Shown here: positions 48,899-60,184 of the stretch, one piece after another | Position numbering within the stretch: position 1 is the first letter of the stretch | Layout: the number at the start of each line of letters is the position of its first letter | DNA from: Haematococcus lacustris | Lineage: Eukaryota; Chlorophyta; Chlorophyceae; Chlamydomonadales; Haematococcaceae | DNA length: 64,000 bases | Reading direction: 5' to 3' | NCBI GenBank assembly: GCA_030144725.1 | Contig: JASKMD010000031.1 | Coordinates: 1,138,227 to 1,202,226 of the forward strand | Program-made: the position numbers and the translations under genes | The notes under the pieces: generated by a model | The model's input: the letters and a program-made list of their open reading frames with translations, nothing else | Databases searched by the model: none | Told to the model about the DNA's origin: nothing

Positions 48899-51800
48899 TT
48901 AGGAATGTGCAAAGGCGATGCTGGTGTCTACCACTGTGCGTGTGGCCATGTCCCAAGCGCTAGCCGCAATGGCAGACTGGCCAAACTTGAACCTGACTTG
49001 AACCTTTCGATTAGCTCCAGGGGCATGGGGTGGAATGGCGACTGTGAGCTCACCCAGCTTCTTCATGTTAATGTCGCTGTCACTCACAAATCTGAAGCGA
49101 AACAAACAGTGAAGGCGCACAGCAGCAGTACAAGGAGGTTTGCACGCAAGCCAAAAGTACCAGGCAGCATGAAGGTGAGCAGCAGTAAGGGGTGCACACG
49201 TCTGCACAACCCCTTATCCCAAATAGCAACACCACGACACTGGCTTTCATTCGTCCCTGCCACTTACTTGGTGCCATTGTTGTCGGTGGCATACAGCGGG
49301 TTTGTTACAACGAGCTGTGACTGGTACAACGGCCAAAAGTCGTGAATGACCTCCTGGTCATGTGCAATCTGTAACATGCATGCAACATGGGGAGGTTTCC
49401 TATGTATGGCAAGAGAGTTGCAGGGGCATGAGGGGGCATGTTGCCTGCAAACCCTTCAGTGGGAACCAATGTGCACAGTCTCACCAGCTCGTTCTTCTTG
49501 CAGTACACCCTCAACATGCCATTAGTGTACCAGACATTTTCCTCCTTGTGCAGGAACTTGCCCGGGGCCTTTTTCACATATGGAGAGCTGTATCGCACGC
49601 CTGTAGGTAGTGGCAACGAGTGCAAGTAAGTGTATGCTATTAGGCCTCGGTGGTCTTAGGCGTGAGGTGCCCAGCTGGTAGTGCTGGTGGTGGTGCTGGT
49701 GGTGCAAGTTGCCCAGCTGGCAAGCTAGGGGCATGTAGTGCACCCACCATATAGCATGCGGCTACGGCGGGCATGAATACGCGCAGGGCTGAAGCCATAG
49801 ACCACAGCGCCTGCATGGATAGGATGGCACAGGTCATGGTAGGATCACCCAGGTCACATCAGGGAGTGGTCGGCCCCTGTACCTCTATGACTCACCTCCC
49901 AGCACTGCTGCATGCGGGGCAGGGGGCACCACCAGCTGCCTGGTAAGCCCAGGGGCCACCACCGCCGCCCTGACCCTGGCCTGCAGGTAGGGGCTGCGCG
50001 CAAACCCGCCCACCAGCAGCACCTGAGCAAGCAGCAGGCATAGCAAGGACTTCACTGCACTTCACTGACCTATACCCGCTCAAGCATATTGGACACATCA
50101 CACATCATCTTGGACTCAACCCTTACACCCTTTTGTTTTGCCCTTACAACATACACGCCGGTGAGTGGTAATGCTGTAGTTGTGGTGTTATAGTAAAAGT
50201 CAGCTATACAACGCCAGGAGTACACGCACAACCCGCTGCACAACAGGTCCCACATCCGTGGCATGCACTGACCATGGAGCATGGCCCCGCTGCACCCAGT
50301 GAGGTGGCGGCCCTGAGCTGGCTGACTGCCAAGCGGCACACCGCCTCCACCGGCCCCTGGAACAGCTGGCGCAGCACTGCGCTGCTCAGCAGCACCTCGG
50401 TGGCCTGGCCCTGCTGCTGCCGCTGCAGTGCGGCTCTCTGCTCCTGTGTCATCAGCCGGGCCAGCTCAGGAGGGATGGGCACCCTGCAGGGCAGGGGAGC
50501 AGAGCACCAGGCATGGTGTAGGTGCGGAGCAGCAGTATGGGCAAGGTCTTCAATGTGTCAATCCACCACTTCTGCTGATAACCAGGCATTTGCTACCAAA
50601 ACCGCTAAAGATGGCTGAAGGGCTGTGCTTGCTGCCCGCACCTCATGGCAGGGCCTGACCCAAGGCCATGAGCGTTCAGCCCCAGCTGGCCCAGGCTCTG
50701 GCTCAGGCTGTCCGTGTCGTCGCTGGCAAAGCTGCACTTCACAGCCTCCCACCTGCAGAGAGGAGCAGGGTACACAGGCAGCAGCTTCACCCCGGCTGTG
50801 TGGTGCAGGGTGGGCAGGAGGGCTCGAGCAGCAGCCACAGCCCTAAGCATGGCTATGGCCAGACCCCACCCTTCAACAGCTGCCAAACAAGGATCACAGC
50901 CACCAGCCAGTACTGTGTGACCCTGCGCCAGCCCTGCGCTGCTCGGTGCCAGATCTGGTGTCCTGCCCTGCAGCATGGCGGTCCTGGCCCACCCACTTGT
51001 CCATGACCTGCTGCAGGCTGGCGGGGTACTGGGAGGACCAGGCGTCAAACGCGGCGGCACCCACTGCTACTCGGTAGTGTGCCCTGCACCATGTGGGTGG
51101 CAATGGGGCTGGCAGAGAGTCAGTGTCAACACACCAGTTGCTGCCAATGCAAGCAACACAAGCAGGAGTCAGGTTGTTCGTCAGCAGTGAGTGTTGTGCA
51201 CGCACTTGAACTCAGCATCCACAAACACGCTGCCGCACAGCGCCCCCTCAGCGCAGGTGGCCTCTGACAGCACCGCCTGGCCGCCCAGCGCCTGGCAGTT
51301 GTGCACCGTGGCGTCAGCCGTGCCGCCACCCACATCCAGAACCATCACCGACATGCCTGCAGCACATGATCAGCCAGCCTGGGGCAGTGGGGCATGCTGC
51401 AACACAGCCAGGTGCAGAGGACCACCTGCTCTCCCTCACCGTCGTCACGTCATGCCCACCACCCAGGCATGGTGACTGCTACTCTGCGGTACAGCAGGCA
51501 GAGGGCCCACCTAGCTAGCTCCACACCAGTAGTGCCAGCACCCATGGAAGCGTGTCTCCCACCTGCCACCAGGGGTGGAGCCTGCTTGTCCAGGGCATGC
51601 AGTGCTGCTGCCTCAGGCTCCAGGATGATGGTCAGGGCGTCGCTGTTGGCGGTGCGGATGAGTCCAGCCCTCAGGGCAGCGGTGCGCATCAGTGCCTTGC
51701 TGCCCTCACTCCACATGGCGGGCACAGTCAGGCACCTGCAACAGGCAGGCAGGGCAGGCACCAGGCAGGGCTGTGAGGGGGCAGGGTGTGAGTCAGGGCT

Positions 51801-52779
51801 GGGAGGGCCTCAGGGCAAGGTGGGTTGCAGCAGCAGGGGGACGGGTAGGGTAGGGTACCACCAGGGCCAGCCACACAGTGCATTCTCTCTCAGCAAATGA
51901 GCAGCAGGCACAGTGTCAGGCACCAGCCTGACAGCATAATAGGAGGCCTGGCAAGGTGGGACACGGTGGCAGGGGGGTGGCCATGGCAACCTACTTCAGC
52001 CCAGAAGGCGTATAGAGTCAGGCTGTCGCTGGACATTGGACAGCTACTTGCTTACAAACACCCCAAGATTTGGATAACCTATTAGCTGTCAGCATGTGGG
52101 GAGTGTGTGGACTGGCTGCCGCCCAGCCTGGCCCAGTCCTCACCACTGGATGTTCTCCAGCCGTGCTGCAGCAGCGCCCACCTCCCCTGACAGCTGCTCC
52201 AGGGTGTACTTGCGCAGGAAGGTCAGGAAGTCAGCCATGACCTGGGCAGGAGGGTGGTGACCATTGTACCCGAGGCTTCCTGCTCACAACGCAAGCAACA
52301 GCCAGGGGCAAAGCCAGCACCTGCTCACACCACTGCCCTCCGCTCACCGTCTCTGGCCTTAGGCCTGGGGGCAGGGCGGCTGCCTGGTCAGCGTCCTGCA
52401 GGGCCAGCTTGAAGTCCTTGACCAGGTGGTACCTGCTGATGTCGTGGCCAGCGTCCTGCAAGTCGCACAGCTTGCGGATTGCGGAGTAGCCCCAAGCAAT
52501 GGGCGACCTGCACAGCACAAGGTGGGCTTATGAGCGCGCAGGCGGCGGGGCTTCTACTGAGGAGCAGCGATTGCCGGCAACTGCTCACCGGCCGTCGTAT
52601 AGGATGGCGGAGCGTGTTTTAGGATAAGGAGCGGGCTGCGCGGGCCAAGCCTCATGCAGCTTGACGGGCGTGTGGGCCCCCGCAGTGGTCCTGGTCGCGA
52701 AGGCAAACCCTGAGCCATGCGTGCCAATGTCAAGCGAGACGACAAGCGAGCGTGGCGCTAGCTGCACGCCCGAATGCAT
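48899..52779 (-). CDS. HSPA12-type Hsp70-like ATPase, copy E (13 exons, 593 aa)
   Basis: Exons: 52779-52589, 52507-52348, 52241-52144, 51735-51563, 51356-51206, 51083-50997, 50752-50642, 50483-50273, 50022-49896, 49810-49748, 49600-49485, 49368-49268, 49091-48899; 1782 nt, all in phase. Phosphate-1 DIGTHGSG, phosphate-2 DVGGGTAD and adenosine-site GGFARSPYL are intact. Exon 11 reads VKKAPGKFLHKEENVWYTNG, closest to copy C, while D, F and G share a different version (GAPRKFMHKEKNVWYTDS or similar). Its first three exons and 5' flank are almost identical to those of copy F, which points to recent duplication or gene conversion. Confidence 0.92.
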
Positions 52780-53411
52780 GATGGGTTGCACCAACTCAGG
52801 GTTTGTGCGGAGTTCCTTGGTGACAGGCCCGTGAAAAATCTCGGTCCCGGCATGGCCCCTCATGTCACGGGAGCTGAAACAGGGTGGATGAACACTGGCA
52901 CCATGCAAGGCGGCTTAAGATACCATTAAACACCCGTCTGCCGAAATCTGCTGGCGTTCCTATTCACGACCTGCCTGCCTGTTGCTCTTTACTTCAAGGC
53001 TGGCACCCACCCCCGGCAACTGGCAACTGACAACTGACAAAAGAAGCAACTGACAGGACATACATACAGTCCCATGGAGCGTGATGTCTCGCATACTGGA
53101 GCATTCAATTGGTACATGCAGCATTCAGTTGATACATACATGTATGCAAGCAACAGGACAACAGCACTGTCGCCTTTCGTTGTATGAGCACATTGCTGCA
53201 TAACCCCGGTCCACTTCTTTCCGTGCAGAGTCCGGCGGGCCTTTGGCTGTGTGGCCTTTGTCCCACTTTCCAACATCGCACACCAAACCTATACAGGCTC
53301 GACAGCCCTTGTCTGCAGTATCTCACAACCTCAGCATTTGTGCAGGCCTATCAGGTGCACTCAGCATTGCACCAGTCAACGAATTAGAGGGCTGCATGCA
53401 TAAGTTTGTGC
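52780..53411. promoter_or_regulatory. Upstream region of copy E (promoter type 2) and 3' flank of F
   Basis: Nearly identical to 58012-58383 (upstream of F) over about 370 bp and similar to 48272-48898 (upstream of D). Contains a CAACTGGCAACTGACAACTG direct-repeat stretch near 53020. No exon recognised. Confidence 0.5.
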
Positions 53412-56400
53412 TTAGGAATGCGCAAAGGCGATGCTGGTGTCCACTACTGTGTGAGTGGCCTCGTCCCAGGCGCTGGCCGTAATGGCGGACTGGCCAAACT
53501 TGAACCTGACTTGAATCCCGCGGTTGACGCCTGGAGCATGGTCTGGCACCCTGACTATGAGCTTACCCAGCTCCTTTATGTTCATGTTGCTGTCACTCAC
53601 AAACCTGTGAATCAACCACATCATGTCACGTGCATGATATTAAATGCACATGCAGTAGCCGCAAGATGCCACTCACTTGGTATTGTTGTCATCAGTAGCA
53701 TATATGCGGTTTGAAACCTGGGTGGTTGATTTGTACAAAGGTGAGAAGGTGTGAATTACCTCCTGGTCATGTGCGATCTGCAATCAAACCTCAGGTGTGA
53801 ATGTATTTCAGGAGTATATTGCAGGAGCTTGAGGTTGCGTCTGTTGCTCAATGACAATGACTTTGGTGCTACCTATGCCGTACCAGATCATTCTTCTTGC
53901 AATACACGAGGAGGAGGCTGTCCGTGTACCACACATTCTTCTCCTTGTGCATAAACTTCCTTGGGGCCCCTTCTACATACTCTTGACAGAACCGCACACC
54001 TGCATTAGGTGGCAACAGATGGCACAAGCTGTGACGTCATCTTCGAACATTAGCAAGTCTGGTCTGGGTGGCAAAGTTCCCAGCTAGTAGGCTAGGGCCT
54101 CTGACACACGCACCATACAGCATGCGGCTGCGGCGGGCATGGATACGCGCAGGGCTGAATCCATAGACCACAGCGCCTGCATGGAATGGCACAGGTCATG
54201 GTAGGATCACCCAGGTCACATCAGAGAGTGGCGGGCCCCTGTATGACCCCCTCTATGACTCACCTCCCAGCACTGCTGCATGCGGGGCAGGGGGTACCAC
54301 CAGCTGGTGGGTAAGCCCAGTGGCCACCACCGCCGCCCTGACCCTGGCCTGCAGGTAGGGGCTGCGTGCAAACCCGCCCACCAGCAGCACCTGAGCAAGC
54401 AGCAGGCACAGCACGGACCTCACTGCCCTTCACTGGACAGGACCCTACCAAGCATCTTGGATCCATCACACAGCAGCACACAAAAGGTCCCTTGCAGCAA
54501 GGGTTAGGTAACCCTAACCCTAACCCAAACCTAGACCTTGACCCTTGCAGCACTAATTGGCCCTTGTAACATACACCCCGGTATGTGGCAATGCTGAAGT
54601 TGTTGTGTTGTTGTAAAGGCCAGCTATCCAACTAAGAGTACACGCATAACCCACTCAACAGCAGGCCATGCACTTCCAGGCCATGCACTGACCATGGAGC
54701 ATGGCCCTGATGCGCCCAGTGAGGCAGCGGCCCTGAGCTGGCTGACTGCCAAGCGGCACACTTTCTCCACCGGTCCCTGGAACAGCTGGCGCAGCACTGC
54801 GCTGCTCAACAGCACCTCCGTGGTCTGGCCCTGCTGCTGCCGCTGCAGTGCGGACCTCTGCTCCTGTGTCATCAGCCGGGCCAGCTCAGGAGGGATGGGC
54901 ACCCTGCAGGGGAAGGGAATGGCGCACCAGGCATGGCGTAGGTGCTAAGCAGCAACAACAGCAGCAGCTCTGTATTGAGGTGAGTTATTATGAGTGTGCC
55001 AACCACAGGCAAGCCAGGGGTACTCTCTGTGGTGGGCAATTGGGTAATAATGTAAGAAGTCGGTACACAGAGAGTTGCCTAATTCTGGCCACTTTTTTGC
55101 CACTGGAATTGCACCCAACTTCAACTGAAAGTACACTCTGCCACTTCAGGCATGGAATCACCGGGGGTTTGATCACCAAATGCAATGGAAACGGCAAATG
55201 AAAAGTTTAACCGAGCGCGCTTGTTGTGCCATCTGTGTTACCTACCAAGGTATTAGGAAGCGTTGAGGAAGGTTCCTGAAACGCTCCCTCTAGACGCGGC
55301 CGGGCCTTAACTCCGGATGCGGGTAAATCCGGCGGACCCGGCAGTGTCGAGATCTCGCATCCCACCCCGCGCCAACGTGACGCGACCCGACAACCACCCT
55401 AGCCACTACCTAACGACGCGATGCGCAGAAAAAAAACGGGGGCGTTCGGTGAAGAAACAAGAGAACACAAGATATGGGGTGGCCAGAATTAGGCAACTCT
55501 CTGTGTAATAATCCAGCGCCAAAAACGGCAATAAGTCGGTAATATTGTCCTCGATTTGAGTGAACTTTACCTCCACCGCCCGTCTGGTACTCCGCTTATT
55601 ACTTATCCCCAAACAATGTATCCCATCTTCCGCAAACTCGAAAGCACTTTGCGTGTGTACCTTGACAAGACCTTCACCCTAAAGACGTTCCCCTACAAAG
55701 AGGCCATTGATTACTGGATGGCTAAGGCATCTCCCAGGGGCCGTTACCTAGGGCACAGCGGCAAGGGCTACAACCCAGCCTGTTGCATGCTGACACTAGG
55801 GCTAGGGTGTTGGGCTACAGCCCAGCCTGTTGCATGCTGACCCATTAGGGCTAGGGTGTTGGGCTACAGCCCAGCCTGCTGCATGTTGACCCACTAGGGT
55901 TGGGGTGTGGGGCTAGATAGAATTAGTTTGTGATTTTTGCGTGATTACGCAATTGAATATTAATAGGAAACGGAATACTCGAAGTAATACAAAATCCCTG
56001 TTTGATGTCTTTGGCGAATCGCCCATCACTGGTGCCAACCACAGGCAAGCCAGGGGCACAGTATGTGCAGGTTACCATGCACCAGCTCCTGCAAGCACTA
56101 GATGGCTATCGTTGTGCTTGCTGCCCACACCTCATGGCGGGGCCTGGCCCAAGGCGATCAGCATTCAGCCCCAGCTGGCCCAGGCTCCGGCTCAGGCTGT
56201 CTGTGTGGTCACTGGCAAAGCTGCACTTCACAGCCTCCCACCTGCACAGAGGAGGAGGGCACACAGGCAGCAGCTTCACCCCGGCTGTGTGGTGCAGGGT
56301 GGGCAGGAGGGTGTCAGCTGCAGCCACAGCCCTGAGCACGGCTATGACCAGACCCCAACCTTCAACAGCTGCCAAACAAGGATCACAGCCACCAGCCAGT

Positions 56401-58011
56401 ACTGTGTGACCTAGCGCCAGCCCTGCGCTGCTTGGTGCCAGATTTGGAGTCCTGCCCTGCAGCATGGCTGGCCTTGCCCACCTACTTGTCCATAACCTGC
56501 TGCAGGCTGGCGGGGTACTGGGAGGACCAGGCGTCAAACGCGGCGGCACCCACTGCTACTCGGTAGTGTGCCCTGCACCATGCGGGCCATAATGGGGCTG
56601 GCAGAGAGTCAGTGTAAACACACCAGCTGCTGCCAATGCAAGCAACACAAGCAGGAGTTAGGTTGTAGGTCAGCAGTGAGTGTTGTGCACGCACTTGAAC
56701 TGAGCGTCCACAAACACGCTGCCGCACAGCGCCCCCTCAGCGCAGGTGGCCTCTGACAGCACCGCCTGGCCGCCCAGCGCCTGGCAGTTGTGCACCGTGG
56801 CGTCAGCCGTGCCGCCACCCACATCCAGAACCATCACCGACATGCCTGCAGCACATGATCAGCCAGCCTGCACACCTACACCGTCATCACATCATGCCCA
56901 CCACCCAGGCATGGTGACTGCTACTCTGCGGTACAGCAGGCTGAGGGCCCATCTAGCTAGCTCCACACCAGTAGTGCCAGCACCCATGGAAGCGTGTCTC
57001 CCACCTGCCACCAGGGGTGGAGCCTGCTTGTCCAGGGCATGCAGTGCTGCCGCCTCAGGCTCCAGGATGATGGCCAGGGCGTCGCTGTTGGTGGTGCGAA
57101 TGAGTCCAGCCCTCAGGGCAGCGGTGCGCATCAGTGCCTTGCTGCCCTCACTCCACATGGCGGGCACAGTCAGGCACCTGCACCAGGCAGGCAGGGCAGG
57201 CACCAGGCAGGGCTGTGAGGGGGCAGGCTGTGAGTCAGGGCTGGGAGGGCCTCAGGGCAGGTGGGTTGCAGCAGCAGGGGGTAGAGTAGGGTGGGGTATT
57301 ACTGGATGGCGCACTAGCTGTCAGCATGTGGGGAGTGTGTGGACTGGCTGCCGCCCAGCCTGGCCCAGTCCTCACCACTGGATGTTCTCCAGCCGTGCTG
57401 CAGCAGCGCCCACCTCCCCTGACAGCTGCTCCAGGGTGTACTTGCGCAGGAAGGTCAGGAAGTCAGCCATGACCTGGGCAGGAGGGTGGTGACCATTGTA
57501 CCCGAGGCTTCCTGCTCACAACGCAAGCAACAGCCAGGGGCAAAGCCAGCACCTGCTCACACCACTGCCCTCCGCTCACCGTCTCTGGCCTTAGGCCTGG
57601 GGGCAGGGCGGCTGCCTGGTCAGCGTCCTGCAGGGCCAGCTTGAAGTCCTTGACCAGGTGGTACCTGCTGATGTCGTGGCCAGCGTCCTGCAAGTCGCAC
57701 AGCTTGCGGATTGCGGAGTAGCCCCAAGCAATGGGCGACCTGCACAGCACAAGGTGGGCTTATGAGCGCGCAGGCGGCGGGGCTTCTACTGAGGAGCAGC
57801 GATTGCCGGCAACTGCTCACCGGCCGTCGTATAGGATGGCGGAGCGTGTTTTAGGATAAGGAGCGGGCTGCGCGGGCCAAGCCTCATGCAGCTTGACGGG
57901 CGTGTGGGCCCCCGCAGTGGTCCTGGTCGCGAAGGCAAACCCTGAGCCATGCGTGCCAATGTCAAGCGAGACGACAAGCGAGCGTGGCGCTAGCTGCACG
58001 CCCGAATGCAT
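53412..58011 (-). CDS. HSPA12-type Hsp70-like ATPase, copy F (13 exons, 593 aa)
   Basis: Exons: 58011-57821, 57739-57580, 57473-57376, 57177-57005, 56845-56695, 56572-56486, 56241-56131, 54903-54693, 54390-54264, 54176-54114, 53999-53884, 53777-53677, 53604-53412; all in phase with no stop. ATP-site motifs are intact (DIGTHGSG, DVGGGTAD, GGFARSPYL). Exon 4 has conservative changes (RTTNSDALAI for RTANSDALTI). Intron 7 is 1.2 kb because of a 1.0 kb insertion (55021-56031) flanked by a 25-bp duplication; the splice sites on both sides are unaffected. Intron 8 contains head-to-head telomere-like repeats. Confidence 0.9.
54501..54546. repeat. Telomere-like repeats with inverted junction, intron 8 of copy F
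   Basis: GGGTTAGG is directly followed by TAACCCTAACCCTAACCC, so two telomere-like tracts meet head to head. The same intron of copies C and G has related but more degenerate sequence. Confidence 0.7.
55021..56031. mobile_element. 1.0 kb insertion in intron 7 of copy F with 25-bp flanking duplication
   Basis: The intron sequence at 54996-55020 is repeated exactly at 56032-56056, and the uninterrupted version is seen in copy D near 46220-46250. The 1011 bp between is therefore inserted DNA. Inside is a perfect 28-bp inverted repeat (55065-55092 and 55479-55506), flanked by direct TAATAAT..AAGTCGGTA blocks, suggesting a smaller element nested in a larger one. The right part has a frame (55616-55780) with protein-like sequence (RKLESTLRVYLDKTFTLKTF) and then a 47-49-bp tandem repeat. 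The family is not recognised; a 25-bp duplication is too long for most cut-and-paste elements. Confidence 0.65.
55765..55914. repeat. 47-49-bp tandem repeat, three units
   Basis: Units start GGGCTACA(A/G)CCCAGCCTG at 55765, 55812 and 55861 and end with CTAGGGCTAGGGTGTT. They form the right part of the insertion in intron 7 of copy F. Confidence 0.8.
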
Positions 58012-58645
58012 GATGGGTTGCACCAACTCAGGGTTTGTGCGGAGTTCCTTGGTGACAGGCCCGTGAAAAATCTCGGGCCCGGCATGGCCCCTCATGTCAC
58101 GGGAGCTGAAACAGGGTGGATGAACACTGGCACCATGCAAGGCGGCTTAAGATACCATTAAACACCCGTCTGCCGAAATCTGCTGGCGTTCCTATTCACG
58201 ACCTGCCTGCCTGTTGCTCTTTACTTCAAGGCTGGCACCCACCCCCGGCAACTGGCAACTGACAACTGACAAAAGAAGCAACTGACAGGACATACATACA
58301 GTCCCATGGAGCGTGATGTCTCGCATACTGGAGCATTCAATTGGTACATGCAGCATTCAGTTGATACATACATGCATGCACGCAACAGGACAACAGCACT
58401 GTCGTCTTTCCTTGTATGAGCACATGGCTGCATAACCCCGGTCCACTTCATTCCGTGCAGAGTCCTGCGGGCCTTGGGCTGTGTGGCCTTTGTCCCAGTT
58501 TGCAACTTCACGCACCAAATCTGTACAGGCTTGACAGCCCTTGTCTGCAGTGGCTCAACTGCAGCATTTGTGCCGGCCTAGCAATCAGGTGCATTGAGCA
58601 ATGCAGCATTCAACAAAGTAGAGGGCTGCAGGCATACGATTATAC
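58012..58645. promoter_or_regulatory. Upstream region of copy F (promoter type 2) and 3' flank of G
   Basis: Matches the region upstream of copy E at a constant offset of 5232 bp up to about 58383, then diverges moderately. No exon or RNA gene recognised. Confidence 0.5.
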
Positions 58646-60145
58646 TTAGGAATGTGCAAAGGCGATGCTGGTATCCGCCATCGTGTGTGTGGCCTCGTCC
58701 CAGGCGCTGGCCGCGATGGCGGTCTGGCCAAACTTGAACCTGACTTGAATCCTTCGATCAGCTCCAGGGGCATAGGGTGGCACCTTGACTGTGAGCTCGC
58801 CCAACTGCTTCATGTTCATGTCGCTGTCACTCACAAACCTGTCAATCAATCACAACATGATGTCAAAGGCACATGCACAGCAGCAGCAGCAAGGTTCCAC
58901 CCACTTTGTGTTGTTGTCATCAGTAGCATATATGCGGTTTGAAACCTGGGTGATTGATTACAAAGGTGAGAACGTGTGGATTACCTCCTGGTCATGTGCG
59001 ATCTGCAATCAAACCTCAGGTGTGAATGTATTTCAGGAGTATAAGGAGCTTAAGGTTGCGTCTGTTGCTCAATGACAATGACTTTGGTGCTACCTATGCC
59101 GTACCAGATCATTCTTCTTGCAGTACACGCGAAGGAAGCTATCTGTATACCACACGTTCTTCTCCTTGTGCATAAACTTCCTTGGAGCCCCTTCTACATA
59201 CTCCTGACAGAACCGCACACCTGCATTAGGTGGCAATAGATGGCACAAGCTGGGACGTCATCTTCAAGATTAGCAAGTCTGGTCTGGGTTGCAAAGTGCC
59301 CAGCTATGAGGCTAGGGGCATGTGGTGCACCCACCATACATCATGCGGCTGCGGCGGGCATGGATACGTGCAGGGTTGAACCCATATACCACAGCGCCTG
59401 CATGGAGTGGCACAGGTCATGACAAACCATGCAGGTCACATCAGGGAGTGGTCGGCCACTGTACCTCTATGACTCACCTCCCAGCACTGCTGCATGCGGG
59501 GCAGGGGGCACCACCAGCTGCCGGGTCAGCCCAGTGGCCACCACCGCCGCCCTGACCCTGGCCTGCAGGTAGGGGCTGCGTGCAAACCCGCCCACCAGCA
59601 GCACCTGAACAAGCAGCAGGCACAGCAAGGACCTCACTGCCCTTCAATGGACTGGGCCCTGCCAAGCATCTTGAACACATCTTGAACACAGCAGCACGCA
59701 AAAGGGCCCTTGCAGCAAAGGTCAGCCCAGACCGGAACCTAGACCTTGACCCTTGCAGCACTAATTGGCCATCATAACATACATCCCGGTGAGTGGCAAT
59801 GCAGCAAATGTTACAAGTGCCAGCTATGTAGCTAAGAGCACACGCAGAACCCGCCCAACAGCAGGCCATGCACTCCCAGGCCATGCACTGACCATGGAGC
59901 ATGGCCCTGATGCGCCCAGTGAGGTGGCGGCCCTGAGCTGGCTGACTGCCAAGCGGCACACCGCCTTCACCGGCCCCTTGAACAGCTGCCGCAGCACTGC
60001 GCTGCTCAGCAGGACCTCGGTGGCCCGGCTCTGCTGCTGCCACTGCAGTGCGGCCCTCTGCTCCTGTGTCATCAGCCGGGCCAGCTCAGGAGGGATGGGC
60101 AGCCTGCAGGGCAGAGGAGCGGCGCACCAGGCACAGTGTAGGTGC

Positions 60146-60184
<39 letters not shown>

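Noticed and set aside
56746..57492. 248-codon plus-strand frame, and similar plus-strand frames at 60392-61276 and 51394-51900
   Set aside because: These are antisense shadows of exons 3-5 of the Hsp70-like genes. They recur only because the exons are duplicated.
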